DNA of 64,000 nucleotides from Cryptomeria japonica (GCF_030272615.1 NC_081415.1:193114695-193178694); one strand, 5' to 3'; shown: positions 36,667 through 49,103, counted from the stretch's first letter. A program made the numbers and translations. Notes: generated by a model from the sequence alone, not told the origin.

Positions 36667-37721
36667 AAGATAAACATATAGTTACTAAATATAGTAGGAG
36701 TTTTGAGAAAAAACTGTGCATGACTTCTCCACTGGTACTCCAACTACATCTCCAACTCATGTTCCAGTTTTGGACCAAATTATGCATGACTACGAAAGCC
36801 TAGTTCATACAACATGTTCTTCATAGTGCTCACCTAATCTCCATTTTGTAGTAGTTAACTAGAGTCTAGAAGCAGAAACGTGCAAGTTAACTATGACTCC
36901 TAGCTTTTGAGTTCTTAATTTACATTAGGTTTATTTCCTAGAAAGTAGGATAGAAAAATCTATAAATTGAGGAGTTTGATTCATTTGTAAGGGTCCACAA
37001 ATTGATGATTTGAGGTCCACTTAGAAATTTTAGATTATTTTGTAGATTGTTATGAGCTTGAGTTATTTTTGTTATACATTCTTTGAAATTAATACAAGAA
37101 GAAGCTTATAGATTGCCTGATCTATGCATATGTTCTATGAGTTTGTTCTTTGTAATCCAATAATGTCTATTGTCTAAAATTAGCAACGTGTTTTGATCTT
37201 TCATTTATTGCCTTATGACTCATGCTACCCATGTAAGTGGTGTATAAGAATTATTGCAATAGGCAATATTGTGGTGATATTCTTTCCATAAGTCTGTAAG
37301 GTTGCTGACTTTGCAGGTTTACTAGAGGTCCGCTATTGAATGTTGATTTGGATAATTTTTTATGATATTTGGATTTTAGGGTACTAAATAAGTAGTTTAT
37401 TAAGTTGTCATTGAATTGGTTTCATTGTTATTTTCTTATTTCCCTATCTCTTGCAGTTTATTTCTAGAAGAATCTTAAAACCATAAAATACAAAAAAAAG
37501 GGAAGTTAAGTTATTAATGATTAGTGGGATTTAGTTTTAACCTGCAGGCCCCTTAATAGGTACAACCGCATCAACCATTGGGCTGCCCATCACTGTCGAG
37601 ACCCAGCTATAGAGACCTTGGGGTGATTAGTTCCCGAGAACTTATTACTTTTTAGGAGAGGTGGTGAATGTTCATATTGACTACTTGACTATTGGTGAGT
37701 GTGTCAAAATAGTTGTCAACA
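36667..37721 (+). other. Terminal non-coding part of the 3' LTR
   Basis: Collinear with 13498-13987 plus 15567-16133 of the 5' LTR. It contains 'gaaattaatacaagaagaag' (a plausible transcript-end region) and splice-acceptor-like 'ctatctcttgcag' near 37457. It ends at the LTR terminus 37721. Confidence 0.6.
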
Positions 37722-38451
37722 TGTAATCCTATCAACATTGTCTTCCCACTTAGTATTTGACCCCTTATCATTACTGTCATCAGAGTGCTCATATTCATCA
37801 TCCGAATCAGAGATCTTGGTGATGGAAATATACATGGAGGAAGCCTTGACATGGATGTATAAGAGAAAAATTAACTCTTTATGCATGGGAGGGTTACTAT
37901 CCGGATTAGCCCTAAAATCCTTAATGCTAGTGTTAAGGGAGATAAATAAATAGAAAGGGATAGACATTAGGACTTTATGGCAAATATGATTCAGGAGCAC
38001 AAAGTGATAACTATAGACATGAGAGTATCTATCATAAAGTGTAACATATTGCATGACAACAAACAAAATCCATCTCCATACCTTTTTTATCACTTTCGGA
38101 GAGTAGTAGGTTTTGCAAGATTTTACCAACTTGCTTCTCTTAGACTCCTTCAAGAATCGCTTGATAGAAGCTTCAGTGAGCTTCCTGTCTCTATAAAATT
38201 TTATGCCTTCCATCTGTTAATGAGTAACTTCCACAATCATCCCTTTCGTCAATTTCAACCTTTCTTCTTCCTATGTTTAATTTACGATCTTTCCAATTCT
38301 TATTGAAAATTCTGGACACGGTAGGATTTTTCCCTACAATTCTCTCCATATACCTTGTCATCTTAGTCATTTCCAGTATAGCCCAGGCCTTCGGCTTGTC
38401 TTTCCATTCATCACAGGAAAGCGACTCAATTCTTTTCCTATTTCCTCCCAT
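37722..38451 (-). pseudogene. LINE third ORF, N-terminal part (plant transposon-like domain)
   Basis: Begins at an ATG at 38451 on the minus strand ('MGGNRKRIESLSCDEWKDK'), downstream of RNase H. It continues through 'VSRIFNKNWKDRKLNIGRRK' and, after a shift near 38210, 'SIKRFLKESKRSKLVKSCK', 'KKVWRWILFVVMQYVTLYDR', 'VYSYHFVLLNHICHKVLMSI' and 'PMHKELIFLLYIH'. It ends in an acidic run ('DSDDEYEHSDDSNDKGS'). The pattern resembles the helical 'putative plant transposon protein' / plant mobile-domain group. The frame is cut at 37722 by the gypsy element but is in phase with 8485 onward, so the protein once continued into the charged and coiled-coil part at 7484-8485. Role in the LINE unknown. Confidence 0.6.
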
Positions 38452-38659
38452 GGTGTTCACAAACAGAAAAATCTTATCCTCCACAATGTAAAATAGGGCA
38501 GAAATAGAGATCAAAGTGTAGAGAAGGAATGTCTTCAAAATAGAAATGGGCACCCACAAGATGTGTAGAGTCTTGTTCACATTAAATGCTAGCTCAATCT
38601 TTGAGCACCACTCTTTTCGATTCATTATGGCCTTTTTTATTGATAAGTGCATTGTCATA

Positions 38660-39501
38660 ATTACTTATCACTCCCTCGTAACCATGCACTATATCATAAA
38701 TGAGGAGTGCACGTGCCTCGTGAGGAAGATCCAACTCACAGTGTGATCAACACTAACAACCATGTTGGCAGCCCCGATAGAAATAGTGTTGGTCTCCCTA
38801 TAATTGTGAGACACAATACATAGCTCAAAAGAGTTGATTATCTCCTTAGCTTGAGATATGATATTCTTTATGGTCTACAAAGGGGAGGATAGGCCTTTTA
38901 GGCATTGAACAATATTATTTGAGTCTCCCTCCAGCCACACTTTAGTAAATCCCATGGATTTAACTAGGCCCAGAGTTTGGTAAGCATCCATGGCCTTAGC
39001 TAAGTGGTTGGTCTGGGATCCCATGGGGAGTGCCACCATTACAATACAATAGCCTGACTCATTTCTTATCACTCTCCCACACCCAGCCGGCCCCTAGTTT
39101 CCCTTGGCCACCCCATCAAAATTAGCTTTAATCCAACCCGCAGGAGGAAAGGACCACTTCCTAGTTTCCCTCTTGTTTTTATTTTCATCTCTGTCTTTGG
39201 AAGCGTAAACATTCCAGTTTTTTAGGAGGTCAAAATCATCCTTGCTTCTAAAAAGAAGAGGCTTACCATCAAATTTTAAATTTTCCACAATGGCCTTGAT
39301 TTTGGTGGACACCACTTCAGGCATGGAGTAGGAGTCTCTGAAAATCCTGTTATTCCTTTCTTTCCAGATTCCCCAAACCACCCGAGGCAGGGTAAGGTCC
39401 CATAGAAAATTGCTAGATTTTTTCAAGGACCGACATCTCCTGCTAGTGAAGCACTCTTGAATAGAGCCCAAAAAGACCCAATTCAGGTTCCAAAGTTGCA
39501 A
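38660..39501 (-). pseudogene. LINE RNase H and preceding linker
   Basis: On the minus strand, 'LPRVVWGIWKERNNRIFRDS' (linker typical of plant LINEs) is followed by 'WSFPPAGWIKANFDGVAKGN', the start of the RNase H fold with the first catalytic Asp. After a short break the rest follows ('GYCIVMVALPMGSQTNHLAK', then 'KVWLEGDSNNIVQCLKG' with the third acid). In 'AKAMDAYQTL' the Glu of the usual 'AEA.A' is replaced by Lys. Stops occur at 39094 and 38875. The domain removes RNA after first-strand synthesis in such LINEs, but it is not functional here. Confidence 0.75.
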
Positions 39502-40150
39502 AATCTGTGACCAAATAGAAAAGGAGAAGGGATAATGGATAACTACATAGTCAAATTTTTCTTCCTCATTTTGGCAGAGGTAGCACCTGTTAGGTAGATG
39601 GAAACCTCTTTTGTACAGTATCAGTGGTGAGGATTTTATTCTGTAGAAGGATCAAAAAAAAAATGTTGATCTTGGGAGTGAGACCACTAATCCAGGCTTT
39701 AGACCAGCAAGGGGAAGGATCGGAGAATTGAGACAACATCAAAACCACAGAAGCCATCGAATAACTACCAGAGGAAGTTCCCACCCAAATGATTTTGTCT
39801 TCAAGTAGAGGGTCAATCAAGACAGAATTAAGCATAGCCATAACAGGATTAAGGGCTGGGTCTATGGAGCTTAGGTTCACCTAGTAGTTATCCCTCCAAT
39901 AATCTACCACCTTGATACCAAATCTGACCTTAGATTCAGATATAAAGGGATAGAAACAAACGTTATTGGAGAGGGGGGATTCCAAAAACCAAGAGTCCTC
40001 CCAAAAATTGACTTTTCTACCATTACCAATAGTCCATCTTTTACCTAATCCAAAAACAATTTTAGCTTGGACAACATTGTTCCAAATAGAAGAACCAATA
40101 AGGGCATCATAGGAATTAAAAAATTCTGAAAGAGATATCTGAGGTGGCAT
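39502..40150 (-). pseudogene. LINE zf-RVT region
   Basis: Two open frames, 39881-40150 ('IVFGLGKRWTIGNGRKVNFW' then 'EDSWFLESPLS') and 39590-39880 ('WVGTSSGSYSMASVVLMLSQ', 'WSKAWISGLTPKINIFFLIL'). These are the conserved segments between RT and RNase H in plant LINE ORF2. The Cys pair of the zinc-binding motif falls just after 39590 ('CYLCQNEEE' in the next frame). Stops and a shift separate the pieces. Confidence 0.75.
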
Positions 40151-40836
40151 ATATTTGGCTTGCCATATAGAGTTTCACTCATTGGTTTTTCCAAATAATC
40201 TCTAGATTTGTTTTGCGAGAAGGGCTTTATTGATGGTTTTAATGTTCCTTAGACCAAGGCCTCCTTTCTTTTTAGGTCTGCAAACTTTGTCCCAAGCTAT
40301 CAGAGATATCCTTTCCCTCTCCTCAACCCTTGACCATAGGAAGGATTTTGAATATTTTCAATAGCATCAACAAATTTGGTCGGAACTCTAAAAAAACTTA
40401 AGGTGTACATAGGAAGACTTTGGAGGAAAGATTTTAATAATTGGTTTTTTCCATCTTGGCTTAGAAGGGCCCCTTTCTAGCTGGCTAATTTTTTGTGGAA
40501 TCTATCCACCAAGCTACTCTAGAACATCTGATGGGGATTTCTACACAAAGGGAGACCCAAATAGATGGAGGGAAGCAAGTTGATCTGACAATCCAAGATT
40601 GTAGCAATTCTTCCTTGTTTGTCAGCAGGAGTGTTGATAAAAGAAAGGGAGCTTTATATCTAGTTAATCAGTTGGTATGTGGCTTTGCAGTAGTTAACCA
40701 ATGCCAATTTAAGGGTTTTGGCTTCCTTGATAGTAGAAGCACCCATCAGCACCATGTCATCAACAAATTGCTGATGGGAATAGATCTTGTCAGCCGACAA
40801 TGGTTTGGTAACTTTCAGTTGACCTTCAGAGACAAG
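40151..40836 (-). pseudogene. LINE reverse transcriptase, C-terminal fragment
   Basis: At the truncated 5' end of the LINE, the minus strand reads 'DKIYSHQQFVDDMVLMGAST', the RT catalytic box in the LINE style (F-V-D-D for the usual F-A-D-D), within 75 bp of the breakpoint. Thumb sequence follows ('LLKSFLQSLPMYTLSFFRVP'). Everything upstream (fingers, endonuclease, ORF1) is missing, as expected from incomplete target-primed reverse transcription. Several stops are present. Confidence 0.8.
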
Positions 40837-40853
40837 TACTTGTCACCAATGTT
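40837..40853. repeat. LINE target-site duplication, right copy
   Basis: 'tacttgtcaccaatgtt', identical to 7265-7281, at the 5' breakpoint of the LINE. Copy A of the dispersed repeat resumes directly after it. Confidence 0.88.
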
Positions 40854-41621
40854 GTTGTATTAATTGTCTATTCTCTACAGTGATAGTTCTTATAAAAACT
40901 ATTAAATTTTTCCAATTCAATGGTTTAAATAGTAGAATATTGTATAGCTTAGATATTAATATTACATTTGTTTGATACAATTAAATATCTTCACCATTAA
41001 TGTATGAATATGGATAAAGGAAAATTAGATAGATATAAATGCATGTCATGTTTGAATTTGTCAAGGTGTGAATTCAAATAGACATTCTTGAGTTACAATT
41101 TCAAATTCTTATTTTCAATTCTATAAAAATTTAAATTATTGTTTCATTTAATTCATTCTAGATTTTTTTTCAATTTAGTATAAGATGGGTGGCATAGGAA
41201 TGTTGTCTCAAGCATTGTTTCACATTATTTATTTTTTTGTTCTTATTATTATAAATTCAAACCTCTAACATATTAATTTATGATTTTATTTTGAAGTAGC
41301 TAGCAACTACTAAAATATTTATTAAAAATAAATCTAAACTCTACATACTAAAATATATAGTTTTATATTTTCTTTGGTTGTAACTATGGATTTGGCCTTA
41401 TCACATTTGCTGCCATGAGTGTATGATTAGGAAAATTGAATGTAACATGATTTTAAAAATGCTACAAGTATTATAATAATCTTTCTTATTGTTTACATAT
41501 GAATATATGAAGTTGTGTTATGGATGTGTATGCATGTTTTGTTATAAAATTTCATGGTTTTGTTTGTATGCAAATAAAAGGCTGCAAATTATTTTATTTC
41601 AACTAGTTCCTTCTAAATATG
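40854..41621. repeat. Unnamed dispersed repeat, copy A, right part
   Basis: Homologous to 61990-62698 of copy B. Shared strings include 'gatagttcttataaaaact', 'aattcaatggtttaaatag', 'gctagcaact' and 'gccatgagtgt'. It ends where similarity fades, after 'caaattattttatt.caact'. Non-coding. Confidence 0.8.
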
Positions 41622-42276
41622 ATCGTGAGTGAGATTTGGATCTAGGAAATGGAACAATATTTTTCAGACCTAACACACCAACCAACTATAAATCCCTACC
41701 AAACCATTGTTACAAGACTAAATATATATCGACATGGCAAATATGTATTTTAAAGTTATATAAGCATGAGTATCACTAATATGTTTGAAAAGTGCTTAAG
41801 ATTATACTTAGAGATAAGGTAGAGCTCTACACTTTACATCTATAGTCTTGGTGAGGCCATGTATAACAAAATAAAGTACAAACCAAAAGCATTGAATTTT
41901 TAGCCTAGTAATAATAGAACAAATCACCAAAAGAAAAGTCAAAGCATATGACTTAAAAAAGAAACTTTGGCCATGTGGATGGATTGGGGTGCAAGGGCCA
42001 TGATGAAGTAAGTAAATACCCTACCAAAGACCACAACTAACATCAATATCAAGTTACCCCCAATTAGTACAAGTTGCCATGATAGGAACTCAAGCTTGCC
42101 ACAACCAAGGGTGACACATGGCAAGCAAATAAAACACTACCTAGTCTGGAATAGCCATTGTGAGAAGCCATGTGCCTATGGTCAAAGACATAATGGGCCT
42201 CGTTGTAGGTAGGATATATGGGCATAAGAGAATAATTACATGAATTTTACAAAATTTGTATTGGATGCATCATATA
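41622..42276. other. Intergenic, nothing recognised
   Basis: AT-rich sequence between repeat copy A and the candidate solo LTR. A 61-codon minus-strand frame at 41939-42124 has no recognisable features and is not called. Confidence 0.5.
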
Positions 42277-45200
42277 TGTAGTGCCCTTCCCTGACTCATC
42301 CTTTATGAGAGGGTGTGATATACACTTTTAGATTTGTGCTCTGATAGTCTCTTTGAAATTAGAAGATTCGTTATGATTCATGTAGATGAAGTTATGTCTT
42401 GGACTACTATGTTGATCACGCTTATGCACTCACTATTCGTGTATGGATTATATTGCTTATGAGGTTATGATGGTATTTTGATTACGCTAACCCTATTCCA
42501 TGATTATGATGATGATTGTGACTATCTTCTAGTGTCTTCATGATAGGGACAATGTCATACTAGTAATTGCAAGCATGATATGGTGTTGCAACTCTCTATC
42601 ACTTGCCTGATTATTTATGATATATTATTATATATGTTGTATTGTGGTTATTGGTGATCACAGGATTGCAGGTTCTAGACATCGACTCCACTTGATCTCA
42701 TAGGTCTGAGTGTGTCTTTATCCCAATGGAAAGCTGATGGAGATGGCATATGTTTCCCTCTTACACTCTAGGATTAAGTTGTTCACCTTGTCAGTATGTG
42801 TCGCGGCACAAGTTGGTGGTTAGAGTCTTGTTTCAATGTTTGACCCTATGTCGAATTGCCTTAAGGTGTTGTGAGTATGTGATTAATATTTAATTAATAT
42901 AGTAATAATACTATAGTTAATTTATTTGATAGTTGATTATTTAGATGATTATTTAATTATTATTTGTATTGGCTTGATTAATGATTATTGAGCTTAATTT
43001 ATTTGATTAATACTTTATTAATTTATTGGTGCTTTAATATTTATTTAATTGGTTCGATGATTTATTGTTTAGTTGATTACTTATTTATTTATTATTTATC
43101 TATTTATTGTTTAATTGTTGTTTCTAATGGCTATAATTTTATATTTATTTATATTGGTTTTGATTTATTTAATTGAGCTTCCTTATTTATTTTTTTATCT
43201 ATTGGTTATCTAATTGTTCATTGATGGTTTATTTATTGTTATTATTTATTAACATACCCCTTGTTATGATTGCCCCTCTTGGGAGTTGTGATTGTAAGGA
43301 TATTATTATTTAATTGTTTATTTATTTATTTATATTATTTGTCGTTTATATTTAATTGGAGCATTTATTTATATTGCCCTTGATTTATTTTATTGGGATT
43401 TGATATATTGTTTATTAATGGATATTATATTATTAATATATATATATCCTCTTGTTACTAATTGGGTAAATACATATTATAGAGTTACCTACCTTATTAT
43501 TTAATTGGATAATTTTATGGGGGTAAGTAGATAATATTATTTTATATTTTTTACCTCGTAACTATGCATGTTAGGTAAGTAATATAGTTTATTGGACTAT
43601 TTTGATTGGTGAATATTTTTCTATCTGAGAAAATCTTGCTTGCATTTGGAGTTTCAAATTTGGTTGAAGTTGGATTATTGAATATTTTTGTGTTTGGATT
43701 TGGAGTTTATTTGGTTGGAATTGTTGGTTTGGAATTACTATACTTCAATTTTCTCTACCTTTACTTTGATTTTTCCAGGTTGGAGCTTCAATGCCTTCTT
43801 CTGCATTTTGATTTGAAAAGATTATTTTCATTGTATATGTTGAAACATTTATTATAAGGAAAATTTTAGTGTTTCAAGATTACAATTTTAGATTTTGGAA
43901 ATCAATTCATATGTATAAGAATATATGTCTAAAATTTAAAAATGGAGTATTGTCGGAAGTTGTAACTCTGAATTGTTCTTCAAAACTATGTATTTTTTCT
44001 CGTTGTGCTATTGATTTGGTTTTTTATAAGGATTTATTTTCCATTGCATACCTTGTTTTAGGACCTTCTTGTGTCATTTGTCCTCTTAGGTTGAGTAAAT
44101 TAAGGAATGGTTGTGTTTGCGTCTAGATATGTGCAATGTACTACCTTGGAATACTGATTAAATGTTCTATTTGGGTCCCATTGGCCTTAATAAATCCTTG
44201 GTTTGATTTTAATTTTGTTTTTTGGACCTTATAGGCTCATTTTATGTCTTTGTTAAGTCAGTGTTCAAATCTAGGGATGTTTGAGTCGCTTAGGGTTTCA
44301 TTTTTTAGTTTTCTTCACTATATTACAAAATCACTAGAACAAATAACAAAAGTGAAACTTCAAAGAACAAAAGTTCAACTCTAGGCTACAATAGCACCAC
44401 TTTAGGTGCAATAGCACCCTTCTAGTGTTAGTGAGTTTTTTTGGTCAGTTTAGCCTTCCAAAGTTGGTTTTTTCAATTGGTTTTGACTCCAGAGGCTTTT
44501 TTTTGATGCGTTTGAGGTTTTAGGGCACTACGCTATTCATATTTTATGTATTTAAATTCTTTTGAGCTCTAGAAAGAAGTTTTGTATGTTTCCATTGAGG
44601 TTTTGTATTGTTGCTCTAGTAAGTTGAGTGAATCTGTGTTGCTTGAGGATAGATTATTGTTGCTCCAATGAGAGGATGTGTCGTGCCTCATTGAAGAGGA
44701 TTATGTGGAGCTATTGGTATTATGTTTTTACCCTATTTATGTATATTTTTCCTTCTTGAGGCTTTCAATTATTGTTGTGATTTGAAATTATGAGCTAGAT
44801 AGCTTGATTTTTGATGTATAGTTCTCTGTGGATGATTATCATGTCTATCTTTTATGCTATTGGATTGAATGTTCATGTGATCATATTGTTATGTTCACCC
44901 TAAGGTGTTGCTCCATGATTAGGGGGAGTGGGCTCTTGCATGTGTAGGACCAAAGTCATGAGCAATAGGCCTAAAGGAAGGGGCCTAGACCGAATGGAAG
45001 AACATGAAGAGTTTTTCCTTTGTAATTTCAAGTGATAACCTTAATAATTAATTAGTGAGTTTGGATAATTAGGAATCCACTTAATCAAGATAATGAATTT
45101 GAGTTTGTGTGCCCTAATGGCGGGTCTGAGGAAGGTGGTTTTGGGATCTATGGTTGGGAAGATTGTTGGAGCAGTAAACCAACCTCCCTTGATTGCCTCT

Positions 45201-46824
45201 AAGGTTGAGGTAGATTCCACATGAAGCTAGCATGTGATGACACTCTTCCCTACATATGTCCATTATCCTTATGCCTTTCTTGATGATTATTTCTTTGGGA
45301 GTTTATTGTTTTATGTTTATGTCGCTGATGTGTTTTAGTTATTGTTCTTTGATTATTATCTTGTGGATGTCATGTTGAGTCCCTTGGTTGTTAGGTTTTA
45401 TCCTAGGTCTTGAGTGTGAGTTGTAATCCCATGTCATCTCCTAGCACAGGGGGTGGTTCTAATTTGGTTCCACATGGTTGGGTGGTTTGATGCCTTTTTC
45501 CATTGGGATGTTCATCACTAGATGCATGCATGCATATATATGGATTTATATTGTCTCATCATGTGGATGGAACTTTGGAGCATAATCTATGTAATTTTAA
45601 TTGATATCATGTGTTTTTGTAACTTGAGAAAGACGTAATAGTAAAGAAGGTTGTGTAATTAGTATCATGTGAATATATGTATCAGGACTTGTAGTAGGTT
45701 GATTTCATAATGAGATCTATTGGATGAGATTTCTATATGGATATTCAATGTGTATATAATTCTAGATTAGAAAGTAATTAAATGAATGAGTGATATGTTT
45801 GGATTACCCTATGTATATCTTGTAGATGATAGCGGATATGGTAAAAATCATGTATGCCTTGACTTGGAATTTGTGATTTCTTAACATTAGTTACCTTTAG
45901 GAAATGGATATGAATGGGTAGTTGTAGATTTGTATGGCTCTATGATTATTCATTATGCATAGCTGATTTCTATGTGTTGAAATAGTCTAATGTATCATAA
46001 TGACATTGCAAATGTAAAAGGGGTTATGTACTCTTATGCCTTGCAGTATTATGCATTAGGACATGACGTAGTGGTTGAAATTATGGCTTTGTAAAGTTGT
46101 GAGATGTTGTAATCAGTGTTTAATGTGTAAGAGATAGATATATGGATTCTATATTGCATCGGAAAATTAATGATTAGTTAATGTGTTATTGTAGTGTATG
46201 AGTTCATGAGTTAGCCTTGTATATATATGGGAATTATGTTTGGAAGAAGTTTTATACTTGTTGTTCTAATCATTGAACATGTATGTGAGTACAACATCAA
46301 TGAGATATGATGTCATTCTTAAGGAATGATCTAGTCCTATCACGCTAGATGGTTAATTAGATTCATGTTGTGATGGATGGTTAAAGTCAAGAGAATTAAG
46401 AACATTTGGTTTGGTGTTTAAAATGAATCCAAGAGTAAATAGGTTATGATAGGTATGCATTGAAAATAAATGATTCTCATGTTAGGAAGAAAGTATTTGA
46501 GAAGAACCTAAATGAAATGGATGTGTTTATGTGTTATTGATAGTAAGTAGTGATGTTGAAGTACCCTAGGGAATTAATGAATAGATGAATGAATATATGT
46601 ATGCATTGAGATGATAATTGTTATGATGCTATTTTGGTTCCGTTGTATGAGGTTATGGTTATGTTCATGATGTCTTAAACATTCATGTAGTTGTTAATAT
46701 ATGATCTTGAGTAATGATAGTGTATTCGATGCATTAGTAAATTAATTCTATGATATTTCCACATTAGTGGATGTTTTTAAAAAACATTAGTTATTTTCTC
46801 TAGGGTATTTTGGCAGGAATTACA
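42277..46824 (+). mobile_element. Candidate large solo LTR (4.55 kb)
   Basis: It starts TGTAGTGCCCTTCC and ends GCAGGAATTACA, so TGTA/TACA are inverted terminal bases. ATATA lies on both sides (42272-42276 and 46825-46829). The 4.5 kb between has no gene, is T- and G-rich with several monotonous TTATTTA tracts (42890-43440), and resembles LTR sequence in composition. Caution: the flanking pentamer sits at the start of a TA/TG microsatellite, so a chance match is easy. No second copy is in the window to test it. Confidence 0.4.
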
Positions 46825-47056
<232 letters not shown>

Positions 47057-49100
47057 ATAATGACTAGAATAAATAATCATCGAGGGATGTTTTTGTAATC
47101 ACTTCTAAGTATTGGATTGAGTGGAAACTACTTGGATACATAAGCAAATGTACTTATCTCACATCTTTATCCATAACACATGTTCACAATATGATGATGA
47201 TTAGGAATTTCCTATCCTCAAGGAAATTGAAGAGACCCTAGGAATGCTAGTTGATAATGTTCTAGGCATCCCCAGGATGTCCTTTTTAATTAAAAATGCA
47301 CAATCATTTTTTAGGAAAAGTATGTGAAGTCTTTAAGCACTTTCACACATCTTGTGAAACCTTAAATGCACCCTATATAGAACTCAATCACGCATTAGCA
47401 TTGCCACCACAATTGACACAATCATTTATGCACTTGAATATCAACTTAGAAGGGGGGAAGGGAGAAAAATTTACCATGCAAAGTTTATGCCTAGTCACTC
47501 CTGAATATTCACAATATTCGCATAAATGAAATTAACGACATGATGGAAAAAATCAAAATAAAGCATGCCTAATACCAACTATAATGATTTCCTACAAAAT
47601 CTACAAGCAACTCTAAACGTTGTGCAATTGAAGAGTAATCTTATTATCATTATGTTCTAAACTTGGAAACATGGTGAGTCAAAGAACAATTTAAATTGCT
47701 TTAGTATTCTCTATATTTTTAGCCTAGAGAGTGACGATTGATACATCATCTATTTCTTCTAATAAATTCAGCCATTGTTGCATTTGCTAGATTATTTCAT
47801 CTCATTAACTTACTATGTACTTTCCTTGTCCCTAAAAATGTTGTAGAAGATCAATGGAAACCCCCTATCATATTTCTTATTGATTAGATAGTTCTCCATT
47901 TTCTTTGAGCATTCCACTCTTGTTTTCTCCTATTCTCGAGCTCTCCCTCCATCTTTTCAATCGAGAGATGTGCATGCTTCTTGAAAAATAGTTCAATGTC
48001 ATGACATGTTTGTGGTATCTTTTCAATCGAGAGATGTGCATGCTTCTTGATTTATTGTATTAAAAAAAAAATCTTAAGTTTTGCAATTGTTTTAACTGTT
48101 TTTTTTTTACTATAATAGAAAACATATATATTTTTTATGTTCAATTTTTTAAAGTAGTTTAATTGATAATTTTTTAGTTGAATTATTTTTTTCTTTATAG
48201 TTAATATTATTATCTTTTAAAATATGAATATTATAAATAATTTAAACATTTAAATTTTTATTTGAATTGTATTTGTCTTTACAATTAATATTATTATCCT
48301 AAAAAGTATGAATATTATCTTTAAATTATTTATATGCATACTAAAGCTTTAATTTTTTTAATAATTTTTATGTTTAATATTTTTTTTAAATGTTATTAAA
48401 CCCGATTTCCAAATTTTAAAGTCAAATTATAGATTTAATATGTTTTAAGTTAAATGTAGTGTATCTATTATCAATCAAAATTATTGTTGAAGGTATATTT
48501 TTTTTTAGGAAATAATAATTTGATTCAATTAGAATAAATAATGTCTGGTAATCACCTCTCATTGATATAAATAGTGATAGTAAATATAGGTAATCACCTA
48601 TTCATTACAGTAAATATTATTCTTAATTAGAATTACATGACAATGGTGGGAGGCCATTAGTTTGTAACCAAACTTTGCATTAGGTAGGGGTTCCATTGAA
48701 GGGGTTTAAGCTCTATTTTTAAGGAAGAGGTGATCCCATGAAAAAAAAATATTATTTTGCTATGGGAATTATTTGGAATTTTTCTTAAAAAATAGAGCCC
48801 CTACTTTTTAGGTTTCAAAATTTAAGCTGGTGAAAATAGGGTGGGCCTAAGAATTGCCCAACCAACTTTAGAATACATTATGTCATTTGTAAATCATATA
48901 AATTTTAGAAAAAAAATCAATTTTAAATAAATTGAAATTGATATGCACTACAAAATTTATGACATCCTTAAATTTAGGAACCTAAAAAATCTCAAGAGTT
49001 CCAGCTCTATCTCTATTTTTTTAAAGAAAGCCCCCTCCATAGGCCCCGTCCTTTTCTTTACGCGTACAGTTCAGCGAGAAAATCTCGCGCGACTGCCGAT
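47057..49100. other. AT-rich intergenic DNA with a 33-bp direct repeat
   Basis: No gene recognised. 'atcttttcaatcgagagatg' plus 'tgcatgcttcttga' occurs twice, near 47953 and 48018. 48050-48600 is extremely AT-rich. An imperfect inverted pair around 48700-48810 ('aagctctatttttaa' / 'ttaaaaaatagagcccc') frames a short stem. From about 49030 GC content rises into the promoter region of the small gene. Confidence 0.5.
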
Positions 49101-49103
49101 AAA

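Larger units (their letters stand above)
8486..37721 (+). mobile_element. 29-kb Tat-like Ty3/gypsy element with giant LTRs
   Basis: Two long direct repeats begin TGTTATGCC (8486 and 23907) and end ...CAACA (16133 and 37721). The flanking pentamers are GGTAA and TGTAA (4 of 5 match), inside a LINE frame that resumes across the insertion. Without later insertions the LTRs are about 6,064 and 5,946 bp. The interior (16134-23906) holds gag, protease, an RNase H of the plant RVT_3 type, RT, gypsy RNase H and integrase, in that order, all with stops or shifts. RT is of Ty3/gypsy type and the extra RNase H points to the Tat lineage. The first 60 bases of the two LTRs differ at 6 positions by hand count, so the insertion is old. 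No clear PBS was found; 'tgatgcctgaagg' just after 16133 is the best guess. Confidence 0.88.
23907..37721 (+). repeat. 3' LTR of the giant gypsy element
   Basis: 13,815 bp here, of which 7,864 bp is a nested element plus its 5-bp duplication, leaving about 5,946 bp. It starts TGTTATGCC and ends TTGTCAACA. It carries the same ordered content as the 5' LTR: dyad arrays at 24008-24360 and 24630-25110, a TATA box at about 24392, a splice-acceptor-like 'ttctttcttgcag' at 25156-25168, the long ORF, and the terminal segment. Confidence 0.88.

Noticed and set aside
40495-40863. 122-codon plus-strand ORF
   Set aside because: It is the antisense of the LINE RT fragment, whose FxDD box and thumb read clearly on the minus strand.
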